Source: Bradyrhizobium sp. 21
GTDB lineage: Bacteria > Pseudomonadota > Alphaproteobacteria > Rhizobiales > Xanthobacteraceae
NCBI RefSeq assembly: GCF_023073335.1
Contig: NZ_JADPJG010000031.1
Span: forward strand, 135,798 to 199,797
Direction of reading: 5' to 3'
Length of the DNA: 64,000 nucleotides
How positions within the stretch are numbered: position 1 is the first letter of the stretch; each line of letters starts with the position of its first letter. The notes below the pieces were generated by a model, which saw only the letters and a list, made by a program, of their open reading frames with translations, was not told the DNA's origin and ran no database searches. Shown here piece by piece: positions 1-8,767 of the stretch. Position numbers and translations under genes: made by a program.

Positions 1-1068
1 GAAGATATTTGCCTGATCGCCTTCACGTCGGGCACGACTGGCGATCCCAAGGGCACCATGCACTTCCACCGCGACATGCTGGCGGTCTGCGACGGATATG
101 CGCGCAACATCTTGCGCGCGGAGCAGAAGGATCGCTTCGTCGGCTCGGCGCCGCTTGCCTTTACGTTCGGTTTCGGTGGCGTGCTGTTTCCGATGCATAT
201 CGGCGCCTCCTTCGTCGTTCTGGAGAAGACGTCGCCCGACGACATTCTGAATGCGATCGAGCAATACAAGACCACGGTCTGCTTCACTGCGCCGACCGCG
301 TACCGGGCGATGATCGGCAAGCTTCCGGGCCGCGACATTTCCTCGCTCCGCAAATGCGTGTCCGCCGGTGAGACGCTGCCCAAGCCGACATTCGATGCCT
401 GGCTCAAGGCGACCGGTATCAAGCTGATGGACGGCATCGGTTCGACCGAGCTGCTGCACATCTTCATCAGTGCGACCGAGGACGAGATTCGCCCCGGCGC
501 GACCGGAAAGCCCGTGCCGGGTTATGAAGCAAAGATCGTCGACGACGCCGGCAACGACGTGCCGCCGGACACTATGGGATTCCTTGCGGTGCGCGGGCCG
601 ACCGGCTGCCGCTATCTCGCCGACGAGCGGCAGCGCAAATACGTCCAGAATGGCTGGAACATCACCGGCGATACTTACCTCATGGATAGCGACGGCTATT
701 TCTGGTACCAGTCGCGCTCCGACGACATGATCGTGTCGGCGGGTTACAACATCGCGGGTACCGATGTGGAGGCCGCGTTGCTGACACATGAGGCGGTTGC
801 CGAGTGCGGCGTCGTCGGCGCGCCGGACGAGGCGCGCGGGATGATCGTGAAGGCCTATGTCATTGCCGCACCCGGCGTGACGCCGGACGCCCAGCTCGTG
901 GCCGCGTTGCAGGAGCATGTCAAACGCGAGATCGCGCCGTACAAATATCCGCGTGCGATCGAGTTCGTGACGCAGCTACCGAAGACCGAGACCGGCAAAT
1001 TGAAGCGCTTTGCCCTGCGCCAACTGGCACAGGCCGCAGTGACGTCCTCTGGCGTCGCGGCGGAATGA
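1..1068 (+). CDS. AMP-forming aryl/acyl-CoA ligase, 5'-truncated by window edge (benzoate/aminobenzoate-CoA ligase-like)
   Basis: The reading frame is open from base 1, so the N-terminal part lies outside the window; 355 residues are visible. The adenylate-forming P-loop TSGTTGDPKG is at residues 10-19. Further along are a GSTE motif, the ITGD motif before the hinge, and the C-terminal PKTETGKLKR segment that carries the catalytic lysine in this superfamily. These enzymes activate a carboxylic acid as an acyl-AMP and transfer it to CoA in the cytoplasm. The overall pattern (RYL...NGWNITGDTY...YQSRSDDMI) resembles benzoate- or 2-aminobenzoate-CoA ligases, but the substrate cannot be read from this fragment. 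A RidA-family gene follows 15 bases later, probably in the same operon, which fits aromatic or amine-containing substrate breakdown. Confidence 0.9.
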   Translation, partial: EDICLIAFTSGTTGDPKGTMHFHRDMLAVCDGYARNILRAEQKDRFVGSAPLAFTFGFGGVLFPMHIGASFVVLEKTSPDDILNAIEQYKTTVCFTAPTAYRAMIGKLPGRDISSLRKCVSAGETLPKPTFDAWLKATGIKLMDGIGSTELLHIFISATEDEIRPGATGKPVPGYEAKIVDDAGNDVPPDTMGFLAVRGPTGCRYLADERQRKYVQNGWNITGDTYLMDSDGYFWYQSRSDDMIVSAGYNIAGTDVEAALLTHEAVAECGVVGAPDEARGMIVKAYVIAAPGVTPDAQLVAALQEHVKREIAPYKYPRAIEFVTQLPKTETGKLKRFALRQLAQAAVTSSGVAAE

Positions 1069-1083
1069 GAGAAGGATAGAAAA

Positions 1084-1548
1084 TTGTCCGTGACGACGCC
1101 GAAAGGCCCGCACCTCGCGGTGCTGCCGACAGCAGCCGGAGATGAAACCCGCTCAGGAGCGCAGGTGCTCCAGCCGTCCGGCTGGCCGGTGCCGAAAGGC
1201 TATGCCAACGGCATGGCCGCCGAGGGCCGCATCGTCGTCACTGGCGGGGTGATCGGCTGGGATGCAGAGGAGCGTCTCGCGGACGGCTTCGTCGCGCAGG
1301 TGCGCCAGACCCTTCGCAACATCGCCGAGATCCTCGCGGAGGCCGGTGCGCAGCCCGAGCATTTGGTGCGCCTGACCTGGTACGTTGTCGACATGGACGA
1401 GTACCTGGCGAACCTGAAAGAGCTGGGCAAGATTTATCGTGCCATCTTCGGCGCGCACTATCCTGCGATGGCTCTCCTTCAGGTCGTCCGGCTGGTCGAG
1501 AAAGCGGCGCGCGTCGAAATCGAAGCCACCGCCGTCATTCCCCGCTGA
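1084..1548 (+). CDS. RidA/YjgF/Rid family protein (enamine/imine deaminase family)
   Basis: This is a 154-residue protein of the Rid family. Family members hydrolyse reactive enamines and imines, or serve as small deaminases in catabolic operons. The family features seen are the VVTGGVIGWD strand, the alternating QVRQTLRNIAEILAEAG helix, VRLTWYVVDMDEY, and a C-terminal VEIEATAVIP strand. The canonical family arginine region reads AARVEIEATA. The start is TTG at 1084, preceded by GAAGGA; no earlier ATG is available in frame. It sits 15 bases after the CoA ligase and is probably co-transcribed with it, so it may deal with an amino- or imino-intermediate of that pathway. The specific reaction is unknown. 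Confidence 0.85.
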   Translation: MSVTTPKGPHLAVLPTAAGDETRSGAQVLQPSGWPVPKGYANGMAAEGRIVVTGGVIGWDAEERLADGFVAQVRQTLRNIAEILAEAGAQPEHLVRLTWYVVDMDEYLANLKELGKIYRAIFGAHYPAMALLQVVRLVEKAARVEIEATAVIPR

Positions 1549-1606
1549 ACCGCAGCCTGCTTCAATTTGCCTTGGCGAGGTCGCCGTCCTCGGGGCTTGC
1601 GCGCGG

Positions 1607-2596
1607 TTAATCCTCAGGCTCCGCATTCGGCGCAAGGTCGGCGGAGCGGAAGGGCTTGGCCTCGTCCAGTTTCCGGTAGGCCTTCGAAGCGGTTCGCAAC
1701 AGCTTCTTTTCCCGCTTGCGATCGAGAAAGCGAATGCCCGCCTCCGGGACGGCCTCGTTCAACGACGCGGCCAGGGTCTGCCCTCGGGCGTCATCGTTCA
1801 GTTGTCCGAGGGACTTTTGCGCCTTGCGCAATTGCTTGAGGATCGACTTCTGTTTGGTCAACGAATCGTCGGCGAACAAATCCTCGAGCGATTCGATCGA
1901 ATAGGTCAGCCGCTTGTTGAGAAGCCGCAGCTTGTGCCGTTTCTCGACGTCGAGCTTGCGGAGTTTTCGCGCCTTCTTGAGCAGCGTCGTCTCCCAATCG
2001 GTGAGTTGCTCCGTCGCGTGGTCGGCGAGCGAGCAGCGGCGCAATCGGATGGCCTCCTTGCTGCGCCGGGTCGACCAGGGGCCGCTCTCGATCCAGGCCG
2101 ATGTCTGCTCGACGAGACGGCGATACCGCGCGGATTGCAGCGCGCGGGCCAGCAGGCGGTGGCTCTCGGCGCGCTTCTCATCCCAATGTTGGAGCTCGGC
2201 AATCACGGTCAAATCGCCGCCGCTCTCGGCGATGACCCGCTCGATCGCCACGTCGAGGTCCCGCACCATCCCGAGCTGGCTGTTCAGCCATTTCAGCTCG
2301 GCCCACACCTGCGGCCGTAGCGCGTCATCGACCATCGGCGAGAAGAAGCCGACGGCAGTGCGCAGATGCGTCAGCGCGATCCGGATCTGGTGCAGCGCCT
2401 CCGGGTCGCCGCCGCATGTACCGTCATGCTGGGCGAGGACAGCGTCGAGGTGGCGGCGCGCGATGATCCGAAAAGCCGTATCGCAGGCCATGCCCGGGCT
2501 GAGGCGGCCGGGCAGGGCATTGCTCCTCGCCGCGGGCTTGGCGCGCGCGGTCGCCGTCGAACTCGTGCTGGGTCGCGCCATCCTTGCCCGCGTCAA
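1607..2596 (-). CDS. CHAD domain-containing protein
   Basis: This is a 329-residue protein whose body (from about residue 35) matches the CHAD (conserved histidine alpha-helical) domain. It shows the early ALHQIRIALTHLRTA segment with the characteristic histidine and basic residues, then helices rich in Arg/Lys and a second basic segment (KLRLLNKRLTYSIESLEDL). CHAD domains bind polyphosphate and in many bacteria associate with polyphosphate granules. The N-terminal 30 residues are low-complexity (Ser/Ala/Thr/Arg). The start is taken as TTG at 2596, because AAGG lies 8 bases upstream; an ATG at 2581 is the alternative. It begins 10 bases after the stop of the upstream APH/AAA gene, so the two probably form an operon under the FixK-like box at 4221. 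Confidence 0.85.
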   Translation of the reverse strand: MTRARMARPSTSSTATARAKPAARSNALPGRLSPGMACDTAFRIIARRHLDAVLAQHDGTCGGDPEALHQIRIALTHLRTAVGFFSPMVDDALRPQVWAELKWLNSQLGMVRDLDVAIERVIAESGGDLTVIAELQHWDEKRAESHRLLARALQSARYRRLVEQTSAWIESGPWSTRRSKEAIRLRRCSLADHATEQLTDWETTLLKKARKLRKLDVEKRHKLRLLNKRLTYSIESLEDLFADDSLTKQKSILKQLRKAQKSLGQLNDDARGQTLAASLNEAVPEAGIRFLDRKREKKLLRTASKAYRKLDEAKPFRSADLAPNAEPED

Positions 2597-2606
2597 TCAG
2601 ATTGCC

Positions 2607-4139
2607 TTATTTGCCCGCTGCGATCGCGTCCCGGCAATTCTGGAGCGTCTGCTCTTGCGTCCCGGATGCATCGATGGTCGCCCAACCGACATGGCCGATA
2701 TTATAGTGCTCTTGCCGCGCGGCAACCTCTTGCGTGGCGTCGGATGCGTCGCCCCGGCGGCCTCCGATCCGCGCCTGACGGGTCGCGAGGTCCGCAACCA
2801 GAAACAGGCCCCTCAGCGGCACGTTGTGTGCGCGTGCCAGTGCGGCGACCGCGTCTCGTTCGTCCTCACGGGCGAAGACGCCGTCGATGATCGCCGAATG
2901 GCCTTGCGCCAGCACCCGCCAGGCGTCCTGAGCCAGCATTCCGTAAACGCGGGCCGTCACCTCCGGCGTGTATGCGGATGCCGGCAGCCGTTGCGTCTCG
3001 TCGACCCCGAACATTTTCTTGCGGACGAGGTCGCTGCGCAGCACGACAGCCCCCGGCTGCGGCGTAACGTCCGGCGCGAGCGCGCGCGCCAAAACCGTCT
3101 TTCCAGTGCCTGACAACCCGGCGACCGCAATCAGCCGGGGAGCGGAGGGGTGGATCAGCTCCCGGGCGAGGCCAAAATAGCGCCGTGCGTCGTCTACGAT
3201 GCCGGGATCATCAGAATGGGACGGCTTCAGCCGTGCCAGGGCCACCTGGGCGCGGATCGCCGCGCGGACGGACATGAACAGCGGCAATGCGGAGAGCGCG
3301 TCGAGATTTTCGGGCGGCGTCGCTGCGAGATACCGGTTCAGCACGAGGTTGGCCGCGCGTGGTTGATCGTGGCGCAGCAGGTCCATCAGCGTGAATGCGA
3401 GATCGTAGAGCACGTCGATGGTTGCGATCCGAGCGTCGAACTCGATGGCATCGAACAGCACCGGTTGTTCGTCGATCGACACGATGTTCGCAAGATGCAG
3501 GTCGCCGTGGCAGCGGCGCACGAAGCCCTGACGGCCGCGCGCTACGAGCAGCGGTCGGAGGCGCAGGAACATTGCGAGCGAGGCGTGGCGGAGCTGTGCA
3601 ATCTCTTCAGCTTCGAAATGGTTGCCGCTCCGCAGGCCATCGCTGTTGCCGTCGATCAGGCCGGAGATGGACGCAACCCATGCCTTGCCGTCGGCGCGGA
3701 GCGCCGGCGCATGCGAAGCCACGATCGCGTCAGCGGCAGCCGAGGCGAGGCTGGCATCCAGCGGCCCGGCCTTGGCCAGATGGTCCAGCGTCCGGCTCTC
3801 GTCGAAGCGCGACATGTCGACGGCATATTCGATCGGTCGGCCGTCGCCGCCGATCTTCACAGATCCGTCCGCCTCTTCCGTGATCGCCACGACGCCGTGA
3901 TAGATCTGCGGCGCCAGCGGCCGGTTGATCCGGATCTCCTCCTCGCAGGCCGCCTTGCGCTTCTCGAGCGTTGAATAATCGAGGAATGGAAACCTGACCG
4001 CGCGCTTGATCTTCAGCGCGCGCTTGCCGTCGAGGAAGACTGAAGCGGCGTGGGTATCGATCCGCCTGACGCCGGAATGCACCGCGGAGGCTGTCAGAGC
4101 CGCAAAGATCCGGTCCTGGGTCGCAGAATCGTCTGTCAT
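2607..4139 (-). CDS. Bifunctional aminoglycoside-phosphotransferase-like / AAA (P-loop kinase) protein
   Basis: This 510-residue two-domain protein has an N-terminal half resembling the APH kinase fold, with the catalytic-loop motif HGDLHLANI near residue 211 and the following FDAIEFD (metal-binding aspartate). The C-terminal part begins around residue 335 and carries a P-loop, GLSGTGKT (about 341-348), typical of AAA_33/zeta-type small-molecule kinases. This fused architecture is widespread in proteobacteria and its substrate is not known; it should not be read as an antibiotic-resistance gene. ATG at 4139 is chosen; a GTG at 4151 in frame is possible. The promoter region holds a perfect TTGA-N6-TCAA box centred at 4227.5. 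That places a -41.5 class start near 4186, so oxygen-dependent control is likely. A CHAD gene follows 10 bases downstream. Confidence 0.85.
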   Translation of the reverse strand: MTDDSATQDRIFAALTASAVHSGVRRIDTHAASVFLDGKRALKIKRAVRFPFLDYSTLEKRKAACEEEIRINRPLAPQIYHGVVAITEEADGSVKIGGDGRPIEYAVDMSRFDESRTLDHLAKAGPLDASLASAAADAIVASHAPALRADGKAWVASISGLIDGNSDGLRSGNHFEAEEIAQLRHASLAMFLRLRPLLVARGRQGFVRRCHGDLHLANIVSIDEQPVLFDAIEFDARIATIDVLYDLAFTLMDLLRHDQPRAANLVLNRYLAATPPENLDALSALPLFMSVRAAIRAQVALARLKPSHSDDPGIVDDARRYFGLARELIHPSAPRLIAVAGLSGTGKTVLARALAPDVTPQPGAVVLRSDLVRKKMFGVDETQRLPASAYTPEVTARVYGMLAQDAWRVLAQGHSAIIDGVFAREDERDAVAALARAHNVPLRGLFLVADLATRQARIGGRRGDASDATQEVAARQEHYNIGHVGWATIDASGTQEQTLQNCRDAIAAGK

Positions 4140-4220
4140 TCCAGCTGGCACATCCAGATGTTTCGAAAGGCGGTCGGCCGCCGGTCAGGTTAACCCTTAG
4201 GAGGTGATCGCGGCCAGTCC

Positions 4221-4234
4221 TTGACTTTGGTCAA
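4221..4234. promoter_or_regulatory. FixK/FNR-type box 1 (APH/AAA side)
   Basis: The sequence TTGACTTTGGTCAA is a perfect TTGA-N6-TCAA dyad, the consensus recognised by FNR and FixK proteins. Its centre is 41.5 bp from a start point near 4186 on the minus strand, 47 bases upstream of the ATG at 4139, which fits a class II activator position. Confidence 0.72.
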
Positions 4235-4271
4235 CGCCTGTCGCCGGCTGACCGGACGGTGCTCTAAAGGC

Positions 4272-4285
4272 TTGACGAGGATCAA
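4272..4285. promoter_or_regulatory. FixK/FNR-type box 2 (universal stress protein side)
   Basis: The sequence TTGACGAGGATCAA is a perfect TTGA-N6-TCAA dyad 51 bp from box 1. Its centre at 4278.5 predicts a start near 4320 on the plus strand, just before the Shine-Dalgarno AAGGAGAA and the ATG at 4333. Confidence 0.75.
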
Positions 4286-4332
4286 GCATCCCGACCAAGC
4301 CGGGTCTATTCTGGCGGCCAAGGAGAATCCCG

Positions 4333-5172
4333 ATGCCCATCAAGAACGTCTTTCTGCCGCTCGTCGGCCAGCCGCGCGGGCCGGCCCTTGCTGCGATCGA
4401 GAAATGCGTAGCCGTTGCCGCCGATCTCGGCGCCAGGATCACCGCGCTCGCAGTCGAGGAGGATGTTTTCGTGCGGCCGAAGGTGGTGCTGCCGTCTGAT
4501 GCGGAATCCGTCGAGGCCACGGGCGGGCGCGAGGTGAGCGACATGCAGCAACTCCTGAACGCCTTCACCAACGCAGCCGCCCGCGCCAACATTCGCGCTC
4601 AAAGCCGATCGGCCAAGGTGCCGACGGACCAGATCGCGGCAATCCTGGCCGAGCACGCGCGTTTCAGCGATCTCACGCTGGTGCCCGTGAGGTCTCACGA
4701 CAGCCGAACGGAGCGGATCGTCGAAACATTCCTGTTTGAATCCGGCCGGCCGCTTCTGCTCTGTCCGGAGGATCGCGTAGAGGAACTTCGCCCGGAATTC
4801 GAGAACGTCGTGGTCGCCTGGGATCACTCCGCCCGCGCCGCGCGCGCGGTCGGCGACGCGCTGCCGATCCTGCAATCTGCTTCTTCGGTCCGCGTGGTGA
4901 CCGTGGCAGAGGACAACACGGAGGCGATCACGCAATCCGGCACAAGTCTCGTCCATCATCTCAGGGAACACGGGATCTACGCGTCCTTCGAAACGGTGAA
5001 GGGCGGTGGAAGCTCGATCGGCAAAGTGCTGGGGACCTGGGCTCAGTCGCATAAGATCGACGCCATCGTCATGGGCGCCTACCACCATTCGCGCCTGAAC
5101 GAGATCGTCTGGGGCGGTGTGACCAAGACTGTCATCGGCCAGCCACCATGCTGGGTAATGATATCGCACTAG
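4333..5172 (+). CDS. Universal stress protein, two-domain (UspA family)
   Basis: This is a 279-residue protein made of two Usp-like halves. The C-terminal half shows the nucleotide-binding pattern VMGAYHHSRLNEIVWGG followed by V-T-K-T near the end, and an earlier VVVAWDHSARAARAV strand-helix typical of UspA. Such proteins bind ATP or other ligands and support survival under stress; tandem Usp proteins are common in FNR/FixK/DosR-type low-oxygen regulons. The start ATG at 4333 has AAGGAGAA 7 bases upstream. Two TTGA-N6-TCAA boxes lie upstream, the nearer one at the right distance for activation. The gene for an acyl-CoA synthetase-GNAT fusion follows after 70 bases and is probably co-transcribed. 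Confidence 0.88.
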   Translation: MPIKNVFLPLVGQPRGPALAAIEKCVAVAADLGARITALAVEEDVFVRPKVVLPSDAESVEATGGREVSDMQQLLNAFTNAAARANIRAQSRSAKVPTDQIAAILAEHARFSDLTLVPVRSHDSRTERIVETFLFESGRPLLLCPEDRVEELRPEFENVVVAWDHSARAARAVGDALPILQSASSVRVVTVAEDNTEAITQSGTSLVHHLREHGIYASFETVKGGGSSIGKVLGTWAQSHKIDAIVMGAYHHSRLNEIVWGGVTKTVIGQPPCWVMISH

Positions 5173-5242
5173 GTGCGTTCACCCAAAATCCGAGCTAGCT
5201 TCGCGACTGTCGGACTCCTCGCCCGATCGGACGATTGTAATC

Positions 5243-7936
5243 ATGTCGACCTACCGCCTGAAACACCTGCTGTCGCCCAAGTCGGTCGCACTTGTCGGTG
5301 CGAGCTCCCGTCAGGCGTCCGTGGGGCGCGCCGTTCTCGACAATATTCGGAAGGCGGAATTCAAAGGTCCGTTTGGTCTGGTGAATAAGCGCCACGCCCA
5401 GATTGACGGCATGGCTGCGGTCAGCAGCCTGGACAAGCTGCCTTTCGTCCCTGAACTGGTCGTCATCACCGCGCCGGCGCACGAGGTTCCCGGCATCATC
5501 GATCAGGCTGGGCACCGGGGCTCGGCGGGCGCCCTGATCGTCTCGGCCGGGCTCGGTCATGGATCTGGATCTCTGTGCGAGGCCGCAATCGCTTCGGCGC
5601 ACAAATACGGAATGCGCCTGATCGGGCCGAACTGCCTGGGCATCATGATGCCCGGGGTGAGCCTCAATGCAAGTTTCGCCGCACACATGCCGGGAGCGGG
5701 GAATCTTGCGCTGATTTCGCAATCGGGTGCGATCGCGGCCGGCATGGTCGATTGGGCCGCGCAGCGCGGCGTCGGCTTCTCCGGCATCGTCTCGATCGGC
5801 GATCAGATCGACGTCGACATTGCCGATCTGCTCGACTATTTCGCGATGGATCACAAGACCCGCGCGATCCTGCTCTACATCGAAGCCGTCAAGGACGCGC
5901 GCAAGTTCATGTCGGCCGCGCGCGCCGCGTCGCGCGTGAAGCCCGTGGTCGTGGTGAAGTCCGGCCGAATGGCGCAGGGCGCGAAGGCGGCCGCCACCCA
6001 TACCGGCGCGCTCGCGGGCGCCGACGCCGTCTATGACGCGGCGTTCCGGCGCGCGGGCGTCCTGCGGGTCTCCGATCTGCGCGAGCTGTTCGACTGCGCC
6101 GAGACGCTCGGTCGCGTCGAGTCGCCGGCGGGAAAGCGCCTCGCCATTCTGACCAATGGCGGCGGCATCGGCGTCCTCGCTATCGACCGATTGGTCGAGC
6201 TCGGCGGCATTCCGGCAACCATCTCGGCGGACGCCCGCAACAAACTCGACAGCGTGCTGCCGCCGACCTGGTCTGGCGCAAATCCCGTCGACATCGTGGG
6301 CGACGCCGATGCCTCGCGCTATGCGGCGGCGCTGGAGGTGCTGCTCGCCGATCCCGACAACGATGCGGTCCTCGTCCTCAACGTGCAGACCGCGATTGCC
6401 TCGGCTGCCGATATCGCAACGATGGTGACCGAACGAGTCAAAGCATATCGCGAGAAGCACCGCAGTTGGGCCAAGCCCGTGCTCGCCTCGTGGATCGGAG
6501 CAGACCAGAACATCATCGAAACACTGTCCGGCGCTGGCATCCCGAACTATCCGACCGAGGATGACGCCGTGCGTGGCTTCATGTACCTCGTGAGGCACCG
6601 CGAACTCGTGGAGGAACTGAGCCAGGTTCCACCGGCGATGCCCGAGACTTTCGTGCCGGACGCACGTGCTGCGAAGCAGATCGTAGCTGCTGCCATCGCA
6701 GACGGCCGCCAATGGCTTGAACCCGTCGAGATCAAGCACCTGCTCGAAGCCTACGATATCGCGATGGTGCCCACATACGCCGCGGCCGATGTCGAGCAGG
6801 CGGTGGCCCACGCGGAAGAAATCCTCGCGCAAGGCGCCACCGTCGTGCTGAAAATCATGTCGCGCGACATCGTCCACAAATCCGATGTCGGCGGCGTCGT
6901 GCTCAATCTGACGACGGTCGAGGCGGTGCGCGCCGCCGCCACCGACATTATCGCTCGGGCAAGAAAGCTGCGTCCCGAAGCTCGCATCGAGGGCGTCATC
7001 GTGCAGGCGATGGTCGTCAAGGCCAAGGCGCGCGAGTTGATCCTGGGCCTTGCCGACGACCCGACCTTTGGAGCCGTCGTCGTATTCGGCCGCGGCGGGA
7101 CCGCGGTCGAGATCATCAACGACAAGGCGCTGGCGATGCCGCCGCTCGATCTGCAATTGGCCCGCGACCTGATCGGCCGCACGCGGGTGTCACGGCTGCT
7201 TCGCGCTTACCGGGACGTGCCGGCAGTGAAGCCGGACGCCGTTGCCATGGTGCTGGTCAAGCTTGCGCAGATGGCCGCCGACATCCCCGGGATCCGCGAA
7301 TTCGACATCAATCCGCTGCTGGCGGACGAAACCGGCGTGACCGCGGTCGATGCCCGCGTCGCGGTCGGGCCGCCGCAACGGAAATTCGCCGGCTCAGGTC
7401 CTGCCAATTTCGCCGTTCGGGCCTATCCCTCGCAATGGGAGCGCCGCCTCGCGCTCAAGGGCGGCTGGCGCATCTTCGTGCGGCCCTTGCGTCCCGAGGA
7501 CGAGCCGACCATCCACGAATTCCTGCGTCACGTCACGGCGCACGACCTTCGTCTGCGTTTCTTCGCCCCGATGAAGGAGTTCACCCACGAGTTCATCGCG
7601 CGTCTGACCCAGCTCGACTATGCGCGTGCGATGGCCTTCATCGCGTTCGACGAGGTGACCGGCGAGATGGTCGGCGTGGTCCGGCTCCATTCGGATTCGA
7701 TCTATGAGAGCGGCGAATACGCGATCCTGCTGCGGTCCGATCTCAAGGGCAGGGGGCTGGGATGGGCCCTGATGCAGTTGATCATCGATTACGCAAGGTC
7801 GGAAGGACTGAAGGCCATATCGGGTGACGTGCTCCAGGAGAACACCGTGATGCTGGAGATGTGCCGGCAGCTCGGCTTCGAGGTAAAGCCGGATCCGACC
7901 GAGCCGGATATTCGCGACGTCAGGCTGAAACTCTGA
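5243..7936 (+). CDS. ADP-forming acetate/acyl-CoA ligase fused to a GNAT acetyltransferase
   Basis: This 897-residue fusion starts with a CoA-binding Rossmann domain (SVALVGASSRQASVG at about 14-28). A succinyl-CoA-ligase-like domain follows, with the catalytic-histidine segment ATHTGALAGADAVYDAAF, then an ATP-grasp domain (VVLKIMSRDIVHKSDVGGV near 535). The C-terminal GNAT domain (about 735-890) has the acetyl-CoA loop KGRGLGWAL. The architecture matches bacterial Pat/ACD-GNAT proteins, in which the GNAT part acetylates lysines of acyl-CoA synthetases or other enzymes. Some members have a degenerate, regulatory ligase part; here the histidine region is retained. It lies downstream of a FixK-box-controlled universal stress gene, so a role in redirecting acyl-CoA metabolism at low oxygen is plausible. 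Its ATG follows a weak Shine-Dalgarno sequence. Confidence 0.87.
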   Translation: MSTYRLKHLLSPKSVALVGASSRQASVGRAVLDNIRKAEFKGPFGLVNKRHAQIDGMAAVSSLDKLPFVPELVVITAPAHEVPGIIDQAGHRGSAGALIVSAGLGHGSGSLCEAAIASAHKYGMRLIGPNCLGIMMPGVSLNASFAAHMPGAGNLALISQSGAIAAGMVDWAAQRGVGFSGIVSIGDQIDVDIADLLDYFAMDHKTRAILLYIEAVKDARKFMSAARAASRVKPVVVVKSGRMAQGAKAAATHTGALAGADAVYDAAFRRAGVLRVSDLRELFDCAETLGRVESPAGKRLAILTNGGGIGVLAIDRLVELGGIPATISADARNKLDSVLPPTWSGANPVDIVGDADASRYAAALEVLLADPDNDAVLVLNVQTAIASAADIATMVTERVKAYREKHRSWAKPVLASWIGADQNIIETLSGAGIPNYPTEDDAVRGFMYLVRHRELVEELSQVPPAMPETFVPDARAAKQIVAAAIADGRQWLEPVEIKHLLEAYDIAMVPTYAAADVEQAVAHAEEILAQGATVVLKIMSRDIVHKSDVGGVVLNLTTVEAVRAAATDIIARARKLRPEARIEGVIVQAMVVKAKARELILGLADDPTFGAVVVFGRGGTAVEIINDKALAMPPLDLQLARDLIGRTRVSRLLRAYRDVPAVKPDAVAMVLVKLAQMAADIPGIREFDINPLLADETGVTAVDARVAVGPPQRKFAGSGPANFAVRAYPSQWERRLALKGGWRIFVRPLRPEDEPTIHEFLRHVTAHDLRLRFFAPMKEFTHEFIARLTQLDYARAMAFIAFDEVTGEMVGVVRLHSDSIYESGEYAILLRSDLKGRGLGWALMQLIIDYARSEGLKAISGDVLQENTVMLEMCRQLGFEVKPDPTEPDIRDVRLKL

Positions 7937-7958
7937 GCGCGCCCGCTAGGGGCGCGCT
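7936..7958. terminator. Bidirectional hairpin between convergent genes
   Basis: A 9-bp GC-rich stem (7936-7944 pairing with 7950-7958, 5-base loop) spans the stop codon of the plus-strand ligase fusion and the stop of the convergent minus-strand gene. It has no U-tract on either side, so it may be an mRNA-end stabiliser rather than a strong intrinsic terminator. Confidence 0.4.
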
Positions 7959-8434
7959 TCAGCCGAATTTGCGGAAGCGGAGGCCTTGGCCGTCCTCCGC
8001 AAATTCTTGACGAGGACCGCAATCAGCGGCACCAGCACCGGCACGACCGTGCTGAGCGGATGATGCACGGCGCCCGACACCTCGGCCTGGAGGGCGCGCG
8101 CCTCGAGCTGAAGGGCTTCAATGGAGGCGCCGTGGATCTCGTTGGCGAGTTCGATGTCACGGCCTGACGGGGGACGTCCGGCGACGAAGAAGAGGAGCCC
8201 CGCAATGACGAAATTGATCGTGCCGAGAGCGGCAGCCGCCGCAACTGCACTCCAGATCTGAACCAGCGCGAAATAGGCGGACAACTCCAGCATCAGGAGC
8301 CCGAACGCGGCAATCAGCGCCGCAAAGGTGCGCAGGCCAAGGCCTGTCAGCAGGTGGCGCAACCTGATGTCAGCGATGATCCTGTCGGTGCGCCAGAGTA
8401 CGCGCAGATGTTTGACGACATTTTCCGTGTTCAC
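7946..8434 (-). CDS. Phage-holin-family (Holin-X-like) membrane protein
   Basis: This 162-residue protein has two closely spaced hydrophobic helices (about 34-57 and 62-86), followed by an amphipathic, charged helix (about 90-120) and a further hydrophobic stretch (STVVPVLVPLIAVLV, near 128-142). This resembles the chromosomal 'phage holin family/Holin-X' (PF07332-type) proteins, which despite the name are ordinary membrane proteins often encoded beside DUF883/YqjD-type proteins. Here it starts directly after the stop codon of such a gene, so the two form an operon. The FixK-like box at 8768 suggests control by oxygen. Its biochemical role is unknown; no lysis genes are present and a phage origin is not supported. 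Confidence 0.75.
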   Translation of the reverse strand: MNTENVVKHLRVLWRTDRIIADIRLRHLLTGLGLRTFAALIAAFGLLMLELSAYFALVQIWSAVAAAAALGTINFVIAGLLFFVAGRPPSGRDIELANEIHGASIEALQLEARALQAEVSGAVHHPLSTVVPVLVPLIAVLVKNLRRTAKASASANSAEARP

Positions 8435-8710
8435 CTAGTGCCTCCGCAGCATGAACCCGACGACCACGCCGAGCGCGAAAGCCGAGGCAAGCGATGTGAT
8501 CGGGCGGTCCGCAATGAGGCCCTGAAGCTGCTCCTGCTCCTCGTCGACGGTCTCGCCGAGTTCGGTGAGCGCGGCCCTGATCTGGTCGGCAAGCGCCTCG
8601 GCGCGGTCTTTCGAGCTGTCGAAGATTTCCTCGCCGGAGGTGCTCAGCAAGCGCGTGACGTCAACCTTCAGCGCGCGCAGCTCTTCGCTCATCCTGTCGC
8701 TGTCAAACAT
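8435..8710 (-). CDS. DUF883/ElaB-YqjD-like membrane-anchored small protein
   Basis: This 91-residue protein has a long charged helix (about 1-65), predicted coiled-coil, and a C-terminal membrane anchor TSLASAFALGVVVGFMLRRH with terminal basic residues. That layout matches the YqjD/ElaB/DUF883 family, members of which are inner-membrane proteins induced in stationary phase or stress and able to bind ribosomes in E. coli. The start ATG at 8710 lies 23 bases after a start point predicted from the TTGA-N6-TCAA box at 8768-8781. The following holin-like gene begins at the next base after its stop, which indicates translational coupling. Confidence 0.75.
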   Translation of the reverse strand: MFDSDRMSEELRALKVDVTRLLSTSGEEIFDSSKDRAEALADQIRAALTELGETVDEEQEQLQGLIADRPITSLASAFALGVVVGFMLRRH

Positions 8711-8767
8711 GAATTTGATATCCCCATTGAATGGAAGCGAACCTAAGACCCACCGGCGCGGCCGCGC

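Noticed and set aside
2607..4139. Possible antibiotic (aminoglycoside) resistance gene
   Set aside because: Only the fold and catalytic loop are shared with aminoglycoside kinases. The fusion to an AAA kinase and the oxygen-type promoter indicate a house-keeping family of unknown substrate.
5195..7156. 653-codon open frame on the minus strand inside the acyl-CoA ligase fusion gene
   Set aside because: It is the antisense shadow of a well-supported gene; its product is rich in Arg, His and Asp runs and shows no domain.
7946..8434. Prophage remnant suggested by the holin-like protein
   Set aside because: No integrase, capsid, lysin or other phage gene is near, and the family is common as an ordinary membrane protein beside DUF883 genes.
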